From assembly GCA_012064385.1 (NCBI GenBank), contig QRDG01000628.1:278716-342715 (forward strand): a stretch of 64,000 nucleotides of DNA, read 5' to 3'. Position 1 is the first letter of the stretch. Every line of letters begins with the position of its first letter. The notes below the pieces were generated by a model, which saw nothing but the letters and a program-made list of their open reading frames with translations, searched no databases and was not told where the DNA came from. Below are positions 12,597 to 22,624 of the stretch, piece by piece. Position numbers and translations under genes: made by a program. Origin of the DNA: Puccinellia tenuiflora. Its lineage: Eukaryota; Streptophyta; Magnoliopsida; Poales; Poaceae.

Positions 12597-13247
12597 GGCA
12601 CATACCGTTCGCTCAATCTCCAGGCATCAGATCAGTTTGAACCGTATTCTGCCACAATTGATTCAGAGAGTCGTTTTTTTTTTTTAAACGGAGATCCAGA
12701 GAGTCGTATTTGCTCTTCTCTAACTAACGAGAGTCTTGGACAAATTCTGTGGAATGCATTTGACACTAACACTCGCTTCTGCGATTGAATAAGATTATTA
12801 CTACTGCCCCACTTGTCTGGCTGGAGAGAGATCGTTCTACAATGGAACAGTACTTTAATTATTTTTCGAAAAGGTGAACCCTGCTCCGGCCTCCCACCGA
12901 TCGATTGATACATACATGGACCATGCATGCATTCAGACGGGGCAGGACGAGCCAGTGAACGCTCTCCGTGAACAAGTTGCAGTTTAACAGTTAACTTCTG
13001 GTCATCACAAAATAAGTTCAACATCATGACCGAGATACATGTACATAACTTGGTAGGACTCGTGGTCGAGTCCGACTCTGACACGTAGATTATGCAGCAG
13101 CAAAAAAAAAGACTAATTATAAGTTGCCAAAGCACCTGACGCCCCATCCTATAGCGGTACAGTATCGGTGTTAATTTGGCAGGCGATCGACAGTCCACGC
13201 ACGAGAAGATCAACGTCGAAACACGGAAACAGAGACCTAGGCAACAT
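12597..13247. other. Flank between LINE and small gene A; promoter region of A
   Basis: This short intergenic stretch holds no gene of its own. The last 60 bases before the ATG contain GAGAAGATCAACGTCGAA, a 5' UTR block shared with the equivalent positions of small genes C and D. The 271-residue open frame on the minus strand (12632-13447) overlaps exon 1 of gene A antisense and has no domain. Confidence 0.5.
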
Positions 13248-13877
13248 ATGGCGGCGGCGGCGGCGTTGCGTCGGATGGTGCTCCCGACGATCAGCCGGCA
13301 CAGGTTTTCCCCCCGGCAGCCCCTCCACTCCTTCACCGGCGTCGGCGCCAGCGCCACCAAGGCCCCCCAGCAGGTTCGCATCGGATCCATCCAAACGGGC
13401 CCAATCGTCCTGGTTTTATTTTGATCCTTTATATACAAATTCTGCACACGCGCGTTTCGATCATACGCCTATATTTGTCTCGATCGATCCAATGAACTCC
13501 AAATTATTTCTGCTCAGGGCCACCGTCCGGCGGCGGACAGGCGTATGATCCGATCGTGGAGTGGACAGGCGATGCCGCGCGTGGAAAAGGTGAAAAGGAG
13601 TATGTCATCAACAAACCCTAGCTACTACTTCTATATAGTAGTGTGTTTCTTTGGGATATCGATCGACACCGTCTCCAAAACAAGAGGCACTAATTAAGAA
13701 GAAGAACCAGACTCTCACTTGTGTGTGTTTTGGTGCAGGCGATTGACAACGAGGCAACAACTGAAAGAACTAGCCGTATATCTCACTATGTTCTCGATCT
13801 ACTGGGCGCACCTCGCGGTTGAGAACTACTCGCCCTCTTCCCAATATGACCATGACTTCCCGGAGGATGATGACTAG
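13248..13877 (+). pseudogene. Small mitochondrion-like protein family, member A (frameshifted)
   Basis: Exon 1 is 13248-13373 and encodes 42 residues beginning MAAAAALRRMVLPTISRHRF, rich in Arg/Ser/Ala with no acidic residues: the profile of a mitochondrial presequence. The donor is CAG|GTTCGCATCG. Exon 2 starts at 13739 after TGCAG with Ala-Ile. Compared with member C, exon 2 lacks a net 8 bases just before the shared GAACTAG word. The spliced phase-0 frame therefore stops early at 13820-13822, and the family's hydrophobic segment and acidic tail (HDFPEDDD, stop 13875-13877) are read only in another frame. If transcribed, the product would have 69 residues without the membrane segment. About 280 bases of 3' flank are also homologous to member C, so A and C are products of one segmental duplication. 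Function unknown. Confidence 0.6.
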
Positions 13878-14340
13878 CTAGCTAGGTTATCGGGGAGAAA
13901 AAGGAGCTCGACATCGATGAGCTAGCTAGCAGAACTCGTTGAGCTTGTGTATAGCTTAATAAAATCCCATAATGCTATGTACAAATATATCCATGTAATA
14001 ATCTCATTCACGTGGGTGAGTGTTTTTTTTTTTTGGTGACGGACAAACGTTGGTTGAAATATGCTAGAGTTTTTCTTTATTTTGGTGCGGATGAACATTG
14101 CATTCTTCTTTGACTTTTCGGAATTTGTTCGAGCTAAGGTAGATTGCAAACTTAATAATTCAAAAGAGTAATAACCTAGAGGCTCGTTGACATCCCTAAG
14201 CCCGGGTAGATGACCAACTTAATATTGAGCTTGTGACGAGCTAGCTCAAGCGGCTCGTTGACATCCCTAAGCACTAGCAAAGAGTAATAATTTACGCTAT
14301 AGGATCACCTATGCGGCTATATTGACTACTTCGTCATTCT
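13878..14340. other. 3' flank of member A, homologous to 3' flank of member C
   Basis: The words TATATCCATGTAAT, GGTTGAAATATGCTA and CGGAATTTGTTCGAG recur in the same order at 29.68-29.88 kb downstream of member C. AATAAAAT at about 13959 is a candidate poly(A) signal. No further gene is visible. Confidence 0.6.
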
Positions 14341-14930
14341 GTATTTACTTTTTTTTAGATAAAAGACATAAAAAATGTCCATCTTTCAATTAACAAAGCT
14401 CTAGAGTTACCAACGGAAAATTCAACATGTTGATACACAGCTTACAAGCAACAAGCATCACAAAGAAATAGAAGATGAAACAAAAAAGAATAGCTTGAGA
14501 TGCTATGCTAAAAGCCCGATCACGCTAACAAGCAGGAACTTGACAGAACCACCAGACCTAAGCTGTCGGACGAAGCCGCCAAGTAGAAGAAGCGATAGAA
14601 AAGGACGCTCACATCATCGCGGCCGAGCAAGACCTTCGAAGTTCGAACGCTCACCAACCAAGGGTGCCCCTTTTGTCGTAGAGGGTACCCTCTCGCCCAG
14701 GCTCGAGGGTGCCAACCCATCGGCGGACAGGGGCAGCATTGCTGGGAGGGACACGAAACCTGGCACCCGCCAATCAACACGATAAGATGTCGTCGTCGAA
14801 CATGTCAAGCCGCCATGGCGCCTACCACCAAAATCGCAAAGCGCGACCACCACCCCTGCAATCCCCCGGACGCCGCGTAGTAACGTCATCATCATACAAA
14901 GGGGGGACATAAGTAGAGGGTCACCAACTC
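14341..14930 (-). mobile_element. Possible truncated retroelement, minus orientation
   Basis: On the minus strand this stretch ends in GACATTTTTTATGTC followed by TTTTATCTAAAAAAAA, an A-rich end like those of Triticeae LINE/SINE-type copies. Upstream GC-rich DNA (14500-14900) gives overlapping open frames on both strands without recognisable domains. Target duplications were not found. This is a weak call. Confidence 0.3.
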
Positions 14931-14961
14931 CGACCACACTGCACATAAGTAGAGGGTCAGT

Positions 14962-15139
14962 TGGGCCGTTTTGTTTGAGAAAAAAAGTTGGGCCGTTTTG
15001 TTTTTTATTTTTCCAGAAAAATAGGCCTAAAAAGGCTGAAAATAGCCCATGACAGAAAAAGAAACAGGTCGGAAGGGCAAAACGGGCCGGTCCGTTTATT
15101 AAAGACCCGAGGCTGGCACGGCACGGCGCATGTATAAAT
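14962..15139 (+). promoter_or_regulatory. Ancestral promoter of small gene B (two site II motifs and a TATA box)
   Basis: TGGGCC occurs at 14962-14967 and 14989-14994, each followed by GTTTTGTTT. The TATA box TATAAAT is at 15133-15139. Site II (TGGGCY) motifs are known to be enriched in promoters of nuclear genes for mitochondrial and ribosomal proteins in plants. The expected start of transcription, about 30 bases after the TATA box, falls at about 15165, directly at the target duplication (15168-15177) of the MULE that now separates this promoter from the gene B start codon at 18809. That it was gene B's promoter is an inference from removing the element. Confidence 0.6.
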
Positions 15140-15167
15140 GGCCCGTTGGCCAGCTCCAGCACAAGGC

Positions 15168-18100
15168 GTCGCTCACGGGTGCTCCTATTCAGCGCTCGAC
15201 GCGCTGGCTAGCGAGCGTACGCGTACCTATTCTAGTGTAGCGCACGTAACTGGGCCTGGCCCATTTTACTCATTTTACTGCTTCTTTGTCTGCGCGTTCG
15301 AGCGTGAAAAGAAAACGATTCGCGGGAGGTAATGAAGTCATTCGCGCTAGTGAGCGTACAAAACATAAATCGGTTCAACATGCTTTTGACGACTTAAAAA
15401 GCCTGATTAAAGGGATTCATCCTGAGGAAAAAAGGCTTAAAATGATTAAATAAAGAAAGGATCTGATTTCTATTGAACCTTCTATCTGATCTTTCCACTG
15501 ATCCTTTCAATCTCTTTATCACTAAACCTTTGAATCTTCATACTATATGATCCTATAGGTGAAAAATCATGAGAAATTTTTACGTGTGTAAAATGAAACT
15601 TATTTGTCTAAAAAACCATTATATGAATGATGGTGACAAAACTGTGACTTGTTTGCTTGCCTCCACAGAAAATTACCGGACTAGATGAGGTGCCTGATGG
15701 GCATGCAAGTATTAATTGTTATGTCCACCAAAAATAACAAGTAAATATAGTAAAAATGGACAAAATATACTTACATGCTTAGCTAGAATTTTTTTAACCA
15801 GAGGTACTCGATGTTCATTATACCTAGATATTACTAGCTGACACAATAGTTTCTCACGAAGATACTGAATAGCATCCTACAAACAGAAAGAAAAAAGAGT
15901 AATGATTAAAAAAAGTGTGAACTAAATCAATCAAGTTATGATTCACATATTCTAAAAAAGTATACGAACAAAAATCACTGAAAAATGATTTTGAGAAGGA
16001 ACTGACATTCGAGAATGGTTTAACTTTGATCCCATTGTAGGAAAACATGAACTCAATCACAAAAATCCTTGAATCGTATCTGTTGGTGAGAAAAGGTAGT
16101 AAATGATATAAAGCAACTATATATTCAAAAAAGCCAGATAGTGAGTCACATTCAGTTTCCCTAAATAAACACAGAACTATACGAACTAACCTGAAAAAAT
16201 AAGGGGATGAACCGAAAAAGAATGAACGGAATATATCCAAGACAATGAACAGAAAAGAATAGGGTGATGAACCGAAACTAACGAACCTAAAATATCTAAG
16301 GGATGAATCAAATAGAGTGAACCAAAATATATCTAAGGGGACGAAAATCTAGGTGATGAACCAAAAATGTACGTGATGAACCGAAAATCTAGTTGAACCA
16401 AAAAGAGTGAATCGAAAATCTAGTTGATGAACCGAAAAGAGTGAACACGATATATTTTAGGCGATGAACCGAAAATCTATGCGATGAACTGAAAAATTTA
16501 GGTGATTAATCAAAAAACAAGGTGATGAACCAAAATGAGTAAACCAAAAAAGGTGTGAACAAAATGTATCTAGGGCGATGAATGGAAAATCTAAGTGATG
16601 AACCGAAAATCTAGGTGACGAACCGAAAATCGAGGTGATGAACTGAAAAGTGTGAACCAAAAATCTAGGTGATGAACCGAAAAGAGTGAACCGGAAATCT
16701 AGGTGATAAACCGATAAGAGTGAACCAAAAAATATCTAAGGCGATGAACCAAAAAAACGAGATGATGAACCGAACATCTAGGTGATGAACCGAAAAAAAT
16801 GAACGAAAAAATGGAGTGAACATAATATATCTAGGTGATGAACCGAAAATGTACGTGATGAACCGAAAAATCTAGGTTATGAACCGAAAATCTAGGTGAT
16901 GAACCGAAGAGAGTGAACACAATATATCTAGGTGATGAACCAAAAATTTAGTTGATGAACCGAAAAGAGTGAACCGAAAATCTAGGTGATGAACCGAAAA
17001 CTAGGTGATGATCGAAAAGAGTGAACCAAAAATCTAGGTGATGAACCGAAAATCTAGGTGATAAACCGATAAGAGTGAACCAAAAAATATCTAAGGCGAT
17101 GAACCGAAAAATCGAGATGATGAACCAAAAATCTAGGTGATAAACCGAAAAAGTGAACGAAAAAAAGGAGTGAACATAATATATCTAGGTGATGAACCGA
17201 AAATGTACGTGATGAACCGAAAATCTAGGTTATGAACCGAAAAGAGTGAACCGAAAATCTAGGTGATCAACCGAAAAGAGTGAAGAAGATATATTTTAGG
17301 CGATGAACCGAAAATCTATGCTATGAACTAAAAAATCTAGATGATTAATCGAAAAAACTAGGTGATGAACCAAAATGAGTGAACCAGATATATCTAAGGT
17401 GATGAACCGAAAAGAATGAACGAAATATATGTAAGGCGATGAACCGAGAAGAATAGGGCGACGAACCGAAAAAATTGAACCAAAAAATCTAGGTGATGAA
17501 CCGAAAATCTAGGTGATAAACCGATAAGAGTGAACCAAAAAATATGTAAGGCGATGAACCGAAAAATCGAGATGATAAACCGAAAATCTAGGTGATAAAT
17601 CGAAAAAGTGAACGAAAAAAAGGAGTGAACATAATATATCTAGGTGATGAACCGAAAATGTATGTGATGAACCAAAAATCTAGGTTATGAACCAAAAAGA
17701 GTGAACCGAAAATCTAGGTGATCAACCGAAAAGAGTGAAGAAGATATATTTTAGGCGATGAACCGAAAATCTATGCTATGAACTAAAAAAATCTAGATGA
17801 TTAATGTAAAAAACTAGGTGATGAACCGAAATGAGTGAACCAGATATATCTAAGACGATGAACCGAAAAGATTGAACGAAATATATGTAAGGCGATGAAC
17901 CGAGAAGAATAGGGCGACGAACCGAAAAAAATTGAACCAAAAAATCTAGGTGATGAACAGAAAAAGTGTGAACCAAATATTTATAAAGCGATGAACCAAA
18001 AAATCTGTCTGGTTTTTTCTGTTAGTTTTTAAAAAATGTAGTACCCAGAAAAATGTGAGACGAATTAAAAATGGTCACATATTTTAGAAATATACAAATA

Positions 18101-18729
18101 AAACATGTTCGGTTTTTGATAAAAAGTTCAAATTTAAAATTGTTCAGATTTGAAAAGTTTTCAAATAAAAAAAACATATTATGAAAACGTTCGGATTTGA
18201 AAAATATTGACAAGCCATTTTAAAATTGAAGAACAGTTTTCAAATTCATGAACAATTTTTCATCAACTTTTTTGAAATTCAGGATATTTTAAATTCATGG
18301 GTTTTTTCCAAATTCGTGAACCATTTTTATAGTTTAAAAAAATCATGAATTGTATAGGAATTTGAAAAAAAAATGTTCGCCAATCAAAAAATTATTCACT
18401 CATTTGAATTCGGAAAAAGGTTCACGGATTTAAATTTATGTTTATGCATTGTAAAAATCTTCACAAAAATTGAAAATGGACATTAGTTTAAAAGAAGAAG
18501 AAAAACACAAAGAAAAGAAAACAGGAAAAACAAACTAGTACGAACGCACTGGGAAAAAGCCAAACAAGAAAAATAGTGAAGAAAAGAAAAAGGAAACTAG
18601 TCGAAAGTCAACTTACCTGGGCAACGTACCTGGGCCGGCCCATTTAAGTGAACCAGCGCTGGCAGCACGGTACGCGTTTCCGCGCTAACCCGCGCAGCGG
18701 GCGTAGAATAGGAAACGCGGTCGCTCACG
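15168..18729. mobile_element. Mutator-like element (non-autonomous MULE), with 10-bp target duplications
   Basis: The direct repeat GTCGCTCACG lies at 15168-15177 and 18720-18729. Immediately inside are inverted ends: left CTCCTATTCAGCGCTCGACG, right (minus strand) TTCCTATTCTACGCCCGCTG. Similarity continues through GCGCTGGCTAGCG/GCGCGGGTTAGCG to GCGTACC, about 50 bases at roughly 75 percent by eye. A 9-11 bp duplication with GC-rich TIRs is the Mutator hallmark. The element body is 15178-18719. There is no transposase. The interior is AT-rich flanking DNA (15350-16190), the minisatellite array (16199-18003) and an AT-rich segment with TTCAAATT-type repeats (18018-18540). Near the right end, TGGGCCGGCCCATTTAAG (18633-18650) could act as a new promoter motif. 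Confidence 0.8.
16199..18003. repeat. Minisatellite array of mixed 20-bp and 14-bp modules
   Basis: The array is built from the core GATGAACCGAAA. The main module is ATCTAGGTGATGAACCGAAA (20 bp). A second module is AGAGTGAACCGAAA (14 bp), and variants are GTACGTGATGAACCGAAA and AATATATCTAAGGCGATGAA. Higher-order copies are visible: the block GGAGTGAACATAATATATCT recurs at about 16813, 17167 and 17622, so larger units of about 354 and 455 bp were duplicated after the basic array formed. It lies wholly within the MULE. Open frames on either strand are periodic by-products. Confidence 0.9.
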
Positions 18730-18808
18730 CACAAAGGTCGCGGAAGACAAGACCCACGGCAAACCCTAGTCTATTCCGCCGCCGGCCTCTCCAGTCTCCA
18801 GCACAACC

Positions 18809-19492
18809 ATGGCGCTGCGCTCTCTGTCGAGAGTGTTTCCGGCTGGCCTGGTCCGGCAGGGATCGCCGGCGTCCCGCGGCCGGCTCATGAGCACCCGGTC
18901 TCAGGTTCGTCATCTTACCCACGCCCGACCCCTCTTCAGCGTCCTACGAATGAATTATTATCACGGATTTAAGCGTTTCCTCCTCCTTTACCGTCCAATC
19001 CCGGTAGATCTGCTGTCGGCGAAACCTCAAATTACTCATTACTTCGAATTAGTTTCTACGGAATCGATTAACGAAATCCTAAACGCTACCATCCCCTCTT
19101 TTATACTAGTACAAAATTTGTCAATCTGGATCGAAAGGATACTTGTCCGTCCGTCCTAAATCGATGTTTCCTCCTCTTTGTACGCTGAAGGCAATCCAGG
19201 AGGAGCAAGCTGCAGCGGCCTTACGCCAAGAGTTCACTGACTTTCAGGAAAAAACGAGGTGCATATATATTCGAATCACGACGCTTTATTTATTTGTATA
19301 TTTATTAAAAGTTTCATCAAAGACCTGCACATCTTAATCACTTCCCGGCCTGTTTGCTTTGTTGATAGGCGTGATTTGGATAGGTTGACCAAGTATGCCA
19401 ACATCTTGAACAAGGCTGCAAACGTAACGGTTGGTGTGGCCATCGTCGGTGCTCCATTGCTTCTCACTATGGGAAGCGAGGATCAAGCTTGA
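18809..19492 (+). CDS. Small mitochondrion-like protein family, member B (95 aa, three exons)
   Basis: Exons are 18809-18904, 19191-19258 and 19369-19492, all with GT-AG introns, joining to 288 bases. Residues 1-32 (MALRSLSRVFPAGLVRQGSP and on to STRSQ) have Arg and Ser but no acid residues, as in a mitochondrial presequence. Exon 2 opens with Ala-Ile-Gln-Glu-Glu and gives a helical, charged stretch (QEFTDFQEKTRRDLDRLTKY). Near residues 75-90 is a short hydrophobic segment (VGVAIVGAPLLLTMG), then an acidic end. The first intron is phase 0 and begins GTTCG, and exon 2 begins Ala-Ile, as in member C, but the downstream protein differs. Site II motifs in the displaced promoter fit a mitochondrial role. 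A MULE sits about 80 bases upstream of the ATG. I do not recognise the protein family. Import and membrane placement are predictions. Confidence 0.7.
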
Positions 19493-21000
19493 TAACCTCC
19501 TTTAATGTGGCATTCAGTCTTCTGATGATTGGGGCAAGAGTCTGGCTCGGTAATCGTTGTAAGGAAAGCTTCAACTGTTGTGGAACTAGTCCAAGCGTAT
19601 AACCTTGATATGTAAGTGTTGGAGTTTTATTACCTTCCGTGTGTTAGTCATCATGTCGCACTTTGTAATTACCTGGTAAGCCAGACTATGTGTTCCATGA
19701 AAAAGAGTATATGTAAACCTTCCAACTCTTTCTGAAGTGCACGTCGCAACCTTCCAACTCTCAAACCGTTTATTGTTACTCCTGGGCTAGAAATCTGTTT
19801 GTTTTACAACCTTTGGTCATGTTTCGTGCCGACTCTGATGCCACATGGCTGAGCAGCTTATCAGTTTGCTGTAGAGCAGAGCGAGGTTGTTAATTGAACA
19901 GGCTTCACAATTCAAGATTAAAAATAAACGCTTGTAATGTGATCTTTGGCAAGAGTTTAAAGTTGCTGTGTGAGTTTTTTTCTTAGGTTGTAATAGTATT
20001 ACTAGCAAGTTTGTTGAAAGTAAATGCTGTATAGCCTATATATGATAGGATACTGGGATATGTGCATTATCAAATCTCTTTGAAGAGATGTACACACCCA
20101 AGTTAAGGATAGCGCTGATGCAACTGACCCTCAACGTATGTGCCTTGCAAACTGAGTAACTGAACCTCAAGGATCGTGAAGAAAGTTATAATTGTCAACA
20201 ATTGTGATGGCTGTTTCAAACAGAACTGATAAATTCTACTACAAGACAATGATATACCTAGTTGAGAGGATTTCTACCAATTTTTGCAAATTTCTTCAAG
20301 CTAGCATCGAACATTTGAATCCCATACAGCAAAATTGCTCAGTTTGTGACATGTAAGTGTGGGGTGAAGCTTCTTCAGAATCGTGGTCTTTTTTTTGTTG
20401 GTGTTCTAATCAATGACATATCTCTTTGCTGCTTGCTTTGACTAAGTAATCAGAACTTGTGCTACCTAGTTTTGCCAAGGAACAGGTTGCTCACCTATCA
20501 CTGCTTCCATTGACAACAATTTTCTAGTGTTCTAGTTACACACTGGTTTCTTTCTGTAAGTCTACCAGTTACCACGGGGACTGGCAAAAATGCTGTGTCA
20601 TTATGGTCAGTCAGTCATTCAGACAGTGTTAACAAAAATAACGGCGAATTCTGCATAGTGAATTTGGGAGTGAATGAGTACACCCATCACAATTCCACAA
20701 AACAAATGAACCATTTAACTTGGAGCAGAAGGCACTGTCCAACAGGGCTATGGTGCAATTCCAGATCATGGTATCATTATTAGACAAACAAGGGGTGTGG
20801 TCTCAAACCACTGGTGCATGTTTTGCATGAAACATTGCTCTTCGCCGCATTGCACGAAGAATGTCAACCATCATCAGCAGCATTGGCCCGTCGAGGCGGC
20901 ATGTACATTGTTCTGAGAATGTAGCGAGAATAATAATAAACAGCTCAGGTCAGAAAAAAATCATCAATAGCTACCAAAGCAACTAAAATAGCACCCATTT
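19493..21000. other. 3' UTR of member B and intergenic DNA
   Basis: The first several hundred bases after the stop are AT-balanced and could be 3' UTR. No conserved coding signal, RNA gene or recognisable element was found up to the TAA-flanked repeat edge at about 21002. Confidence 0.45.
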
Positions 21001-21001
21001 T

Positions 21002-21775
21002 AAGAGCATCTCCAACAGACGCGGTAAAACGCACGCGTAGTAAAACCTGTTATTTTTTGGGCACGGGAGATAGACCGCAGCGCTCCAGCAAACGAACAAA
21101 AATAGTGGGCGCGGGAAATAGTTTAGCGGCAACTGGGGAAAAGTGACATCGCACCTGCACACCGCTATAAAATCCACCGCGCGCGACGCTCAACCGTCAA
21201 TAAACATTCCCCGTTCTATCCATTCCCCGCCGCCTGCGCCTCGTCGCCGCTCCCGCCTCCACAGCGCTCCACCGCCCCGTCGAGCCCACCACCGCGCTGC
21301 GGAGCCCCTCCGCCGTTGGGATGCCTCCGCTCCGATTGAGCTCATCCGGTTACCACCTGTCACTTGCACGTACGAGAACGCGCACGAGGCGGTGCGTGCA
21401 TACGATGCGGCGGCTTCGACGGTCACACCGCGACATGAACTTCCACGACGTGTGGACCCGTGAACAAGAAGAGGAGCTCGCACGAAGACCATATGCACCA
21501 CCGGCAGCAACAACGCCGACTCAGGATCGCCGAGGCGGACAAGCGTGCCATGGCCGCGAGGCAGAACTTCCCGCAGGGATGTGCAAGACGAGGTGAACTT
21601 CTTCGTGCAGAGGGTCGAGAGGAAGGCCGCTCGCGCGGACAAACGACATCGGAAGGCCTTCGTCTACGCGCAACTCCATGGAGAGTGCACCATGGCCTCG
21701 GACGACAAAAGATGGGACGACCTCTGGAGTTCGACCGACGAGGGCACTTCAGATGAGGATGAAGCATAGTTGTAG
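21002..21775 (+). pseudogene. Repeat-borne gene fragment with AP2/ERF-like motif
   Basis: The left edge TAAGAGCATCTCCAACAGACGC is a common terminal sequence of TAA-flanked Harbinger-type elements in Triticeae; the matching right end was not found. Inside, coding-like patches appear in three frames in order: YENAHEAVRAYDAAAS at about 21375 (resembles the C-terminal helix of the AP2/ERF domain, usually ...AARAYDAAA), then MNFHDVWTREQEEELARRPY, then VQDEVNFFVQRVERKAARAD, and finally FVYAQLHGECTMASDDKRWD with an acidic tail ending at 21769. Frame changes between patches show the gene is broken. The AP2-like match is short, so family assignment is tentative. Similar mobile copies are common in wheat as I recall. 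Confidence 0.45.
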
Positions 21776-22528
21776 TTTAGTTTAAGTTTATGCACCATTC
21801 AGTTACTTTTATTTATTCCTTCAGGTCGATACAAAGGATTCACATATTCCAAACCCGGTACGACCATAACCACGTCGCGAAGCATCTCCACGGTCGACGG
21901 TATCAAACACAAATACATCGTATAATTTTATTCCTGCTTTTGTTCAAAAAAATTTTTACTAACAAACTAAATTATGAGATGATTGGTGTTAATTTTAATT
22001 TTTAGTAAGCAAAACAAGCATGTAAAATGTTGGTGTAGTACGTATCCTGTTTAACTAGATCGAAACTAAAGTAGCTTGAAAATTGAGTAAGGAATATATT
22101 TATTAGACATGTATATGATATAATTTTATAACATTAGTGGCGTTGCACGCGCAAGATTACCAATATATGAAAACTTGTTAATATTTTACTATGAAGAGCC
22201 TTGAGACGTGGCTAGTATTTTACTAGTTTTGACAAAAGGTGTGGAACAGTGATATAAGCTCAATAAAAACAGGGGGATGTTTGCTACTTGTCGATTTCTT
22301 CACATCATCCCATGTTACGGAAAATGGCACACAAAGTATTTTTAATTTTTTAATGATTTATCTGTGTCGATCAAATCAGTCATAATTAAGTTTTTATTAT
22401 TTAGAAGCAAATCGTAATGAATCAAAATTGTAACTAATCCTTGTATATGGAAACATTCCTTTCGAATGTCAATTTTTTTTCCTTTCCAAGTTTCCATCGA
22501 GAATCGCTAATTCCATGGCTAGACTAGT
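21776..22528. other. Intergenic, AT-rich; no gene seen
   Basis: AT-rich DNA between the AP2-like debris and the FBA genes. GGCGTTGCACGCGCAAGATT near 22139 resembles ends of Triticeae repeats, but no pair was found. Confidence 0.4.
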
Positions 22529-22545
22529 CCGATGGGCCCATTTTA
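22529..22545 (+). promoter_or_regulatory. Site II palindrome upstream of FBA copy 1
   Basis: The palindrome TGGGCCCA followed by TTTTAAAA lies about 120 bases before the preferred ATG (22653). It could be the proximal promoter. If so, the ATG at 22515 lies upstream of transcription and is not the start codon. Confidence 0.4.
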
Positions 22546-22624
22546 AAAAGAGACGAGTTTTTGGGTTCCAATCTGACTCGCACCCGCAGCTTCATTTCCC
22601 CCAATCGTGTCTGCTCCGCCGCCG

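Noticed and set aside
7015..12615. Target duplication for the LINE
   Set aside because: The word after the poly(A), GGCACATACC, was not found near any plausible 5' end, so none is reported.
12632..13447. 271-residue minus-strand frame
   Set aside because: It runs antisense across the presequence exon of member A and its 5' flank, has no domain, and its composition mirrors the GC-rich plus-strand exon.
15854..17976. Several 60-130 residue minus-strand frames with repeated VHHLDF-like text
   Set aside because: They are periodic translations of the minisatellite and its AT-rich flank, not genes.
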